From: Deltaproteobacteria bacterium
GTDB lineage: Bacteria; Desulfobacterota; Deferrisomatia; Deferrisomatales; JACRMM01
Length of the DNA stretch: 64,000 bases
Direction of reading: 5' to 3'
NCBI GenBank assembly: GCA_016214985.1
Contig: JACRMM010000018.1
Location: 1-64,000 of the forward strand
The position numbers and the translations under genes were made by a program. Within the stretch, counting starts at the first letter, position 1. Each line of letters starts with the position of its first letter. The notes under the pieces were generated by a model that was given only the letters and a program-made list of their open reading frames with translations, was not told the origin of the DNA and did no database searches. Below, one piece after another: positions 41,028-47,942 of the stretch.

Positions 41028-41753
41028 TCAGGGCTGCAACAGCGGCTCCCCCCGAATCGCCTGGAGACACTCCTCGAAGGTGATCCCCCGCTGAGGCTCC
41101 CACCACTGCCCCGTGTGCCGGTGGTAGGCCAGGTTGAACCGGTCCGCGCCCACGGATTCGAGTCTGGCGAAGGCATGGTCGAAGAACGGGACCGTGGCGT
41201 ACGGGCCCGGGCAGGCGTACTTCGTCACGAAGGAGAAGTACCGGCCGTGCCACTTCGTGAACAGATCGACCGCGTAGTTCCACTTCGGGTCGGGCGGAGG
41301 AGGCTGCACGGCCGCGGGGCTCAGTTCTCGGGCCACGAACTCGTCGGCCTGGCGCTGGATCTCGGCCTTGCGCAGAGGGGTGAGACTCCTGGCCGCCGAG
41401 GTGGACGGCCGGCGCTGGGGTGACCCGTCCGGCAGGGTCTCCCGCACCCACATCCGCCGCGGCGCGGACCGCGCCACGGACGCCTCAGTCGCCTCCAGCG
41501 CCGGGAGTTGCTCGCGCGGCACGAGCACCCGGATCGTCCGCGCCTGGCGCGGCACACGGGAGATCAGCCCCTTCGTCTCGAGGGTGACGATCATCTGGTG
41601 GACCGACGGCGCCGACACGCCGAAGTACTCCTGCACGTCTCCCTCCGACGGAGGGTACCCCTTCTGTCGGGTGTAGCGGTCCAGAAAGGCCAGGTACTGT
41701 CCCTGCTTGAAGGTGAAGGCAGGGGTTTTGCCGGGGTCCTGTGGCTTCGCCAC
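41028..41753 (-). CDS. LexA-type winged-helix protein with unknown C-terminal domain
   Basis: A 241-residue protein. Residues 12-80 ('FKQGQYLAFLDRYTRQKGYP', then 'PSEGDVQEYFGVSAPSVHQM' and 'IVTLETKGLISRVPRQART') match the LexA DNA-binding winged helix. There is no LexA-type protease domain. After a basic linker, residues about 155-241 form another domain with 'WNYAVDLFTKWHGRYFSFVT' and 'YHRHTGQWWEPQRGITFEEC', which I do not recognise. It is the last gene of a five-gene minus-strand operon (23-base gap) and may be its regulator. Confidence 0.8.
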   Translation of the reverse strand: MAKPQDPGKTPAFTFKQGQYLAFLDRYTRQKGYPPSEGDVQEYFGVSAPSVHQMIVTLETKGLISRVPRQARTIRVLVPREQLPALEATEASVARSAPRRMWVRETLPDGSPQRRPSTSAARSLTPLRKAEIQRQADEFVARELSPAAVQPPPPDPKWNYAVDLFTKWHGRYFSFVTKYACPGPYATVPFFDHAFARLESVGADRFNLAYHRHTGQWWEPQRGITFEECLQAIRGEPLLQP

Positions 41754-41776
41754 TTGGCCTTCTCCTTGTTGAGCCG

Positions 41777-42256
41777 TCAGAAGGGGACATCGTCCGGGTC
41801 GGGATCCTCACCGGCGTAGCATCCTTCGAAGGGGTTCCAGTCGTCTTCCCACGGGCCGTCGTCGCGCCCCTTCGGCTCCTCGGCCTCCTCGTCCGGCGCC
41901 CGCTCCTCCACGAACCCCAGCGCCACGAGCCTCTCCAAGAGGTCGGGCCGCTTCTTGCGGAGCTGGCTCAACCGACCTCGCCTGCGTGGGTGGACGAGCC
42001 CCACCTCCCGCAACAGGCTCGCCCAGGTACGGATCTCGGCGTCGCGATGGCTCTCGAGGGCTTCCAACCGAACGAGGTTCTTCTTGGAGAGGTTCGACTG
42101 GAACCAGCAGCCCCAGAGCTCTTCCTCGATCTCCTCGCGCTCCCGCCCCGCCTTGGGCCGGCGAGCGCAGTCTTGACAGACGTGGCGTGCGTGGCCCCTG
42201 CCGCTGAACTTCTCGTTGGGGCGATGCCGCCCGCAGACGTGGCAGTTGTGGCCCAT
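41777..42256 (-). CDS. zinc-ribbon protein with an SSB-like acidic C-terminal tip
   Basis: A 159-residue protein. The N-terminal zinc ribbon has CxxC pairs at residues 5/8 ('NCHVCGRHRPNEKFSG') and 27/30 ('HVCQDCARR'). A helical middle follows ('FQSNLSKKNLVRLEALESHR', 'REVGLVHPRRRGRLSQLRKK'), then a highly acidic tail ending DPDPDDVPF. This tip is nearly the same as that of the SSB encoded at 34315-34785 (DPNDDVPF), the peptide through which SSB docks to repair and replication proteins. I do not recognise the family. Four-base linkage to the DUF6398 gene and the AAA-PIN pair suggests a joint function. Confidence 0.8.
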   Translation of the reverse strand: MGHNCHVCGRHRPNEKFSGRGHARHVCQDCARRPKAGREREEIEEELWGCWFQSNLSKKNLVRLEALESHRDAEIRTWASLLREVGLVHPRRRGRLSQLRKKRPDLLERLVALGFVEERAPDEEAEEPKGRDDGPWEDDWNPFEGCYAGEDPDPDDVPF

Positions 42257-42259
42257 GGC

Positions 42260-42715
42260 TCAGGTCCGGCGTCTCGCCTCCTTGAAGAGCCGTCGAATGC
42301 TCACGGTCAGGGGTAGCCGCTCCTGGGCCCCGGACAGCAGCCAGGCCGCGTCACCCGGTTCCAGGCGAAGCGTCGTCCGAACGGTCCGGCCTCGGGATGC
42401 CACGGTCCCAGGTGAGACACCGCACGCATCGGCGATGTCGGCGATGGTTAGCGTCACCCCGCCCCACGGACCGATGAGGCAGTTTACGGCGGCCACGGCC
42501 TGCAGGATGCCGGCGGCCCAGGCCTCGGGGCTTCCTCGGAGGAGTGGTGACGGGCGTTTGCGGGCCAGCCTACCTGCCGCCCGATGGCAGAGCTCGGCGG
42601 CCTCTGGGCCAAGGCGTGCGGCGCAGAAGGCGTCGGTGAGGCGGAGGATGGGCGACAGGGGGTTCTCGTCGCTCAACGACGCCTTGAGTGGCTTTTCCCC
42701 TGCCCTGGCGCGCAC
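42260..42715 (-). CDS. DUF6398-domain protein
   Basis: A 151-residue protein. The block 'ILRLTDAFCAARLGPEAAEL', then 'CHRAAGRLARKRPSPLLRGS' and 'PEAWAAGILQAVAAVNCL', followed by a helix-turn-helix-like 'TIADIADACGVSPGTVASRG', matches the DUF6398 family as I know it. The start is a GTG at 42715, two bases after the PIN-gene stop, with AAGGA six bases upstream; the open frame extends further but overlaps the PIN gene. DNA binding is suggested by the helix-turn-helix-like segment. Function unknown. Confidence 0.75.
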   Translation of the reverse strand: MRARAGEKPLKASLSDENPLSPILRLTDAFCAARLGPEAAELCHRAAGRLARKRPSPLLRGSPEAWAAGILQAVAAVNCLIGPWGGVTLTIADIADACGVSPGTVASRGRTVRTTLRLEPGDAAWLLSGAQERLPLTVSIRRLFKEARRRT

Positions 42716-42717
42716 TG

Positions 42718-43251
42718 CTAGTCCTTCTTCAGCTGGCGGCCTTGTTCCCGTTGAGCACCGGCCGCAAGCCACGCGATGACGTGCTCTTCCGGTCGCTCGG
42801 GGTTGACCCAATTGATGGCGGCGACGTTGCGCGCCAACTCTGACAGTGTTGCGAACAGCCCTTTGGCTGCTTCGTCCAGTGAGGCGATGGTACGATCCGT
42901 TGCCAGAGCAGCGTCGAGCAAGTGAAGATCCTTCGCCGCGGCTTCTTGGTCCCCTGGGTCTTGGAACGTTCTCTCGCAATGCTGGAGAAGCGATTCATCC
43001 TGTGTCCCACCGGGCCGAAAGACCTTCTTTCGCCCTTCCATCTGAACCCGCCAGCTTCGAGCAAACGAGGACTGGTGCCGCTTCCACTCGTCGGCGATCT
43101 CCGGAGTCATGACGACCTGGTGGCAGATGCTCAGGACAGAGAGCAGGAACTCCCTGCACGCTTTGGATCGAGGTTCGGTGGCCGTCGGCCCGCCCGCCGA
43201 GCGGGCAACCGAAGCGTCGATGACGAGCCGTCGCGAGCGCACCTTGGCCAT
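42718..43251 (-). CDS. PIN-like nuclease domain protein
   Basis: A 177-residue protein. It opens 'RRLVIDASVARSAGG', the first-strand Asp of a PIN fold. Further acidic residues lie in 'VVMTPEIADEWKRHQSSFAR' and 'DLHLLDAALATDRTIASLDE', matching PIN catalytic spacing. Many PIN proteins are RNases acting as toxins or effectors. The ATG comes one base after the stop of the upstream ATPase gene, so the pair must be co-expressed. The downstream DUF6398 gene is also almost contiguous. Nuclease activity is inferred from the residues. Confidence 0.8.
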   Translation of the reverse strand: MAKVRSRRLVIDASVARSAGGPTATEPRSKACREFLLSVLSICHQVVMTPEIADEWKRHQSSFARSWRVQMEGRKKVFRPGGTQDESLLQHCERTFQDPGDQEAAAKDLHLLDAALATDRTIASLDEAAKGLFATLSELARNVAAINWVNPERPEEHVIAWLAAGAQREQGRQLKKD

Positions 43252-43252
43252 G

Positions 43253-44599
43253 TCAGCCCACCCGCCGGCGCGACTCAGCCGCGTCCAGGTAGCGGTCCTC
43301 GGCCTGGAGGACCACCTGCCCGAAGTCCTCCGGCCAGTCGCCGAAGGCGCCCGCCTCGTCGAGGTCGGCGCTGGATACTTGGGTCACTCCGTCCTCGCGC
43401 CTCGTAAACCAGTGGAGCTTTACCAGAGCCGGATCCAGCCCGCCCTCCGCCACGAGCGTCTGAACCCCGAGCAGGAGAGAGGCGCTGTGAGTCTCCGCAA
43501 CCACCCGGACTCCCCGTCTGGCGGCATCGGCGAGCACCTGTGCCAAGGCCACTTGGGCGCGCGGGTGGAGATGGATCTCCGGCTGCTCGAGGTAGACGAG
43601 TTGGCCCGGCTCTGCCGCGAGGAGCGCAACAATGACCGGGAGTGTTTGGGAGACCCCGAAGCCCACGTCGGCGATGTTGACGAGGTCTTGGGCTCCCCCT
43701 CGGGCGGCGTGGGCCAGCCGCCCGACCCGCAGCTCTACCTGAGTGTCGTCCACCTGCTTGGCATCCACCTTCCACGTCAGACCAAGGGTCTGGAGAGCTC
43801 TCCCCAGTTCCTCGACACGGCCGTCGGAGGTGGATTGCCAGTGACTTACGATGCTGGCTACGTAGTTCTCGAAGGTCCCCTGGAACACGGTGCCCACGGC
43901 GGTTGTCTGATAGGTGCGTTCCGGGTTGCCCCTCAGGCCGGGAACGTGGATGATCTTTCGGATTTCAGAAGCAAATTCCTCGCCGCGGCTGAACATGGGG
44001 GAAAACCGAAGCTGCGACGTCTCGCCCTCTGGCTGGAGGGCAAGAGCAAGGAAGCAGCGAGTCCGAAGTACGGTCCACTCCAGGGTGGCCTTCTCCGCAT
44101 TGGCAAGACTCGTGCGGTACGCATCCAGGTCTTTGATCTGGGCGACGATTTCGTTGTGGGTCATCGCAGGCCGTAGGTGCGTGGTCTCCGGCGGATCCTG
44201 GTAGATCATCTCCAAGACTTCGAACCCCTTCTTGGGTCGTCTTCCGAAACTCAGAGTGAGATCTCGCTCGCCGCCGGTCTCGATCCCGACCGTGAAACGA
44301 TCGACTCTCGCCCTCGCGCTCTTGCGCGACAGGAGTTGATCCGCCGAGGTGAACCGGACGTTCGGGCCGTGGAGCAGCAAGGCGCCCGGGTCGTAGCTCG
44401 CCTCCAGTGTCTGTTTGAGCAGGAGCAGGGTTTGCATAAGGCTCGATTTGCCGGAGCTATTGGCCCCGGCGAGGATCGTGAGGGGGCGCAACTCCACGGA
44501 GCACTGATCTTCGATGGACTTGTAGCCACGTACGCTCACCCTCGTGATCGCGGGCTGAACACGAGAGCGCCTTCTCTTCGCGGGAGGTTTCGTTCTCAT
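43253..44599 (-). CDS. OLD/ABC-type AAA ATPase (DUF3696-like)
   Basis: A 448-residue ATPase of the AAA_21 / OLD-like type. 'ITRVSVRGYKSIEDQCSVEL' leads into Walker A 'GANSSGKSSLMQTLLLLKQT' (residues about 45-64). Walker B is 'QLVYLEQPEIHLHPRAQVAL' (about 333-352) and an H-loop is in 'AETHSASLLLG'. The end 'GDWPEDFGQVVLQ' resembles DUF3696 tails. ATG 44599 has GAGG at ideal spacing. ATPases of this class act as sensors or motors for nucleases in several defence systems (for example OLD, PARIS, Septu). Its direct partner here is a PIN-like protein. Confidence 0.85.
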   Translation of the reverse strand: MRTKPPAKRRRSRVQPAITRVSVRGYKSIEDQCSVELRPLTILAGANSSGKSSLMQTLLLLKQTLEASYDPGALLLHGPNVRFTSADQLLSRKSARARVDRFTVGIETGGERDLTLSFGRRPKKGFEVLEMIYQDPPETTHLRPAMTHNEIVAQIKDLDAYRTSLANAEKATLEWTVLRTRCFLALALQPEGETSQLRFSPMFSRGEEFASEIRKIIHVPGLRGNPERTYQTTAVGTVFQGTFENYVASIVSHWQSTSDGRVEELGRALQTLGLTWKVDAKQVDDTQVELRVGRLAHAARGGAQDLVNIADVGFGVSQTLPVIVALLAAEPGQLVYLEQPEIHLHPRAQVALAQVLADAARRGVRVVAETHSASLLLGVQTLVAEGGLDPALVKLHWFTRREDGVTQVSSADLDEAGAFGDWPEDFGQVVLQAEDRYLDAAESRRRVG

Positions 44600-44851
44600 C
44601 GTATGCCTCGCCTCGGTTCGGTCATTTGTGCGCAATTCCGTCGTTGGGGGGCCACTGACTCAGAGTTTGGGACCATGCGGCTGTTGGCCCCGGCGCGCTT
44701 TGTGGACGTGTCTCCAGGCCGGGGCTGCTCCCGGCGGTGTTTGCTCCCGCCTCGAGCAAGAGTCATGTGGGGTTAAACGACTCGGCACCCCGCTGTGGCT
44801 TCGAATCGAGCCATAGGCAGCAAATGTTTCGGAATCTGCTCGCACATGACG

Positions 44852-47494
44852 TCAGGCTTGTCCCTTGCGCGTCATCCTCAGTCCATACCGGAATAGCTCC
44901 GGCACCTTGTAACGCTCCACGTGCTCGTCACTCCCTTCATACACCCCCAGCAGCCCGACTTCTCGCCCGAGATTGATTAGATCTACGGGGATGTCGAGGT
45001 CATCCGCGCCAAACGGGGTTCGGCCAATGATCGTGAGCTTATCCAAGAGCGGTCCCAGTTCGGGGAACTCTTCGTCCTTGAGGGCACCAAGGGCCTGTTC
45101 AGAAACTTGCGGCAAGACCCCGATCAGAGCACGTGGGCGAACGATGCTGCGGTCGTAGGGGCTGCGCGGGTGTTCCCTTTGCTCCCAGCTTGTGGCTTCG
45201 TGCATCAGTTGCAGCAGATAACGAGGGCTGTGATCTTCGTTTGCATCTGCAGTGCGATTCCAAATCCAGTTCCTAGTGAAGGCGGTCCCGCTGCCCCGCA
45301 TCCGTTCCCCTACCAAGACGTTCCATGCCTTGAGCAATTCCAGTTCCCCCCAAGCATCCACCTCTCGGGCGGACGAAGCGGTGCTGCCCTGGCGAACATC
45401 AAGGAGCTCCCGAAATTGTTGACTGCGCAACGCTTGCTTCAATACGACTTTGAAGAATGACGTCTTGTCCACCCACCGCAAGGCGACCGTACGTCCAAAA
45501 AAGTGGCTCTTGTTCTCGAACTTGAGCTGTCTCCAAATGTCCTCGCGCAGGACCACCTTGAACCGAAGGTTGGTCAGATTGTCGACCCGATCGAGAAGGA
45601 GGGCCGCCAAACCTTCGAGAGCCGTTTGTCTACGTCTTCGGTCGTCGTCGCTGCTTCCGAAGCCAGTGTCCAGCCCATCAAGAAGGAGCACTGTCGACGG
45701 CGATGCTCCCTCGTCCAATCTCGCCAGCCAGTCGCTCGCGATCAGCCCGAAATTCTGGACAGAAAGGAGTCCTTGAACCAGTCGAACGACGTCTAACTCC
45801 GTTCGCGGGTCCTCGGAAAGGCAGCTCTGGAAAGCTTCGTCCGGTGCAGGTCGCTGCGCGCCACCCCACGGCAACGAATAGTGGCAGGCCAGCCCGACAT
45901 AGAGCGTCCAAAATTGCCGCCAGTCTGCCTGGGCCGAGGCAAGGACCTCGGCGATACCTCGGAAGCCGTCGGGCCCCAAGAGCCAGCCACGTCCACTTCG
46001 CAAGGGAGCTGGAGCGGTCACTACGACGGCAGGAATTGCGGGATCCTCAGCCAATCGACGAAAGAGCGCGGTCTTTCCGGTCCCCTTTCTTCCCAGGACC
46101 AAGGGTACCTTGGGGTCCAACGCTCGCCGAACCAAGTCGGTCTCGACGAAGGTCGACAGGAAGTCTTCTTGCTGCTCCGCCATGCCCGCCGAGAAGCGAA
46201 GCTGCTCCAACACCAATTTCTTGGCGGATGGAAGAGCCTTGTCGATGGTCTTCTCACTGGCCGCAGGAAGAAAGCGCTCGATCCACTCCGCGATAGGTTG
46301 GTACTCGAGCCAGACGTCTTGGTCAGACAGAATGGAATCCGATGTTGCGATCGTCTCCTTGTATGGAACGAAGTGGGTGATCTCCGATTCTACCAGCGCT
46401 GAGTCCTGGCGCGTTCCTTTCAGCGCGGACAGCCAATCCGAGATCCAATCGACGGCCCTGTGCTCATATCGCCGTACCACATCCGGAGTTTTGCTCGGCG
46501 GCATGGGTGAGACGACAAACCGAGGCTCAGGAGACAGCGGCTGTTCACCCGACCGCCGTCTCGTGTGTGCGGCGACAAGGGCCTTCACCAGTGATCCAGT
46601 ACCCGTGTGTGCCTGGGGATGAGGAAAGAAGACGACGATCGCCAAGTCTGCAAGGTCGAAGAGCGCGGGGCCGCTGATGGGGGTAATGCCCGTCCGGGCA
46701 TCCAATAGAATAACGTCCGGCACGAAAGGAAGGCCGGTACGAAGCTTCTGCATCAGTTCGTGAAGGGGATTTCGTTCCTCGCGATACCACGCGCCCGGAT
46801 CGATGTACCGAAGGAGCCTTGCGTAGTCATGGTCAGGGCGGCCGGCCGGCAGACAGTAGAGGTCTTCGGTCTGAGAGATTTGGATCAAGTGCTTGCTCAC
46901 GTCAGGTGTCTCGCCCCGGTCGAGGCTGACGAGAAGAGAGACCAGGCCTTGCCCTGGTTGGACGTCCTTCTCTTTGCCGAAGAGACTAGCGAGGCCTGGC
47001 GCCTCGAGGTCCATGTCTACGCACACCACCTTCCGGCCGTTGGACGCAAGAATCTTCGCCGTGTAGGCGAGAGCCGTCGAGCGCCCGACTCCACCTCGAA
47101 GGGAGTAGAACGTCGCAACAATCGGGGGGTCGATGTCTTCGTCCAAGTCAGACGGAAAGGTGATGGGGGACTGCGGCTGCGTCAGTGCGGCTCCCCTCGC
47201 AAGGGCTTCCGGCCAAAGAGGGAGATCCGAGAGATCGGAGTCGATCGGGAGCGAGCCGGCCCACTCTCTTTCTCGCGGCGTGAGCGCCTCCATCCACTCC
47301 ACCTCCGAGGGGTTGATGCCTCGAAGGATCACCTCTCGACGTTCCGCCGCCGTCTTCCCCTCGAAGCCTTGGGCCACGACGACGATCCTCCATGCGGGCA
47401 CGAAGGCGTCAGGCTGCACGCGGATGTCGGCCCCGTCGAGACCATCGTCTCTCAGATTGCTTTCCACTCTGGATCGAAGCTCTGCGCCGTTCAT
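44852..47494 (-). CDS. KGGVGR-type ParA-like ATPase fused to a second P-loop NTPase
   Basis: An 880-residue two-motor protein. A ParA/MinD-like domain begins near residue 130 with 'FYSLRGGVGRSTALAYTAKI', the GGVGR variant Walker A, followed by 'VVCVDMDLEAPGLASLFG' and 'DVILLDARTGI'. A second Walker A, 'LVLGRKGTGKTALFRRLAED', starts near 466, with a Walker B strand in 'STVLLLDGLDTGFG'. The start is ATG 47494, in an ATGA overlap with the HEPN gene. KGGVGR-type ATPases have been described as parts of predicted NTP-dependent conflict systems with HEPN-type effectors, which fits this context. The trigger is unknown. Confidence 0.82.
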   Translation of the reverse strand: MNGAELRSRVESNLRDDGLDGADIRVQPDAFVPAWRIVVVAQGFEGKTAAERREVILRGINPSEVEWMEALTPREREWAGSLPIDSDLSDLPLWPEALARGAALTQPQSPITFPSDLDEDIDPPIVATFYSLRGGVGRSTALAYTAKILASNGRKVVCVDMDLEAPGLASLFGKEKDVQPGQGLVSLLVSLDRGETPDVSKHLIQISQTEDLYCLPAGRPDHDYARLLRYIDPGAWYREERNPLHELMQKLRTGLPFVPDVILLDARTGITPISGPALFDLADLAIVVFFPHPQAHTGTGSLVKALVAAHTRRRSGEQPLSPEPRFVVSPMPPSKTPDVVRRYEHRAVDWISDWLSALKGTRQDSALVESEITHFVPYKETIATSDSILSDQDVWLEYQPIAEWIERFLPAASEKTIDKALPSAKKLVLEQLRFSAGMAEQQEDFLSTFVETDLVRRALDPKVPLVLGRKGTGKTALFRRLAEDPAIPAVVVTAPAPLRSGRGWLLGPDGFRGIAEVLASAQADWRQFWTLYVGLACHYSLPWGGAQRPAPDEAFQSCLSEDPRTELDVVRLVQGLLSVQNFGLIASDWLARLDEGASPSTVLLLDGLDTGFGSSDDDRRRRQTALEGLAALLLDRVDNLTNLRFKVVLREDIWRQLKFENKSHFFGRTVALRWVDKTSFFKVVLKQALRSQQFRELLDVRQGSTASSAREVDAWGELELLKAWNVLVGERMRGSGTAFTRNWIWNRTADANEDHSPRYLLQLMHEATSWEQREHPRSPYDRSIVRPRALIGVLPQVSEQALGALKDEEFPELGPLLDKLTIIGRTPFGADDLDIPVDLINLGREVGLLGVYEGSDEHVERYKVPELFRYGLRMTRKGQA

Positions 47495-47898
47495 CGAGCC
47501 CTCCGGCTTCTGCGTACCTGATTCTGAATCCATCCCGTCAACTCCTTGGCGCCCTTCAGTAATAGGGCGACAGGCAGAGGGGGATCGACCGTTCCTTCGT
47601 ACCGAAGGTCGGTGCTCCAAGTCCCCAAATAGTACGTCTTCTCCCCGGCCCGATCGTCAAGATCGAAGACTCGAAAGTCCGCCGCATGCCAAAGGCCCCT
47701 GAGATTGTGGCCTTCCGAACCGTGGCTCGGGAATTTAAGTCCCCGGCACTGCAGGTATGCCTTGAGGCTGCACTCCACCGCATATCCCGCAAGGTAGACC
47801 GGACCGGCCGAGTGGTCCCGCCCCGGAAACATAGCCTCCGCGTCGGCCGCCCGTTCCCTCGCGACGAGAAGCCAAGATTCAGCGGTCGTTGGCGTCAT
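47491..47898 (-). CDS. HEPN-domain protein, candidate effector of the KGGVGR ATPase
   Basis: A 135-residue helical protein. 'AESWLLVARERAADAEAMFP' and 'YLAGYAVECSLKAYLQCRG' match the HEPN fold; the 'GYxxECxLKAYL' helix is typical. Many HEPN domains are RNases using an R-x(4-6)-H motif. Here the nearest match is 'HNLRGLWHAADF', where Arg and His are separated by three residues, so activity is uncertain. The ATG has GGAG upstream; the stop overlaps the ATPase start. It follows hsdS by 44 bases, so the pair may be transcribed with the type I RM operon. Confidence 0.78.
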   Translation of the reverse strand: MTPTTAESWLLVARERAADAEAMFPGRDHSAGPVYLAGYAVECSLKAYLQCRGLKFPSHGSEGHNLRGLWHAADFRVFDLDDRAGEKTYYLGTWSTDLRYEGTVDPPLPVALLLKGAKELTGWIQNQVRRSRRAR

Positions 47899-47942
47899 CG
47901 GTCCACATCTCCAGTCCCATGATTGGCAATTTCAGCGACAGC

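Noticed and set aside
42718..44599. Calling the ATPase-nuclease pair a PARIS system
   Set aside because: PARIS pairs its ATPase with a TOPRIM-type (DUF4435) protein; the partner here has PIN-type acidic motifs instead.
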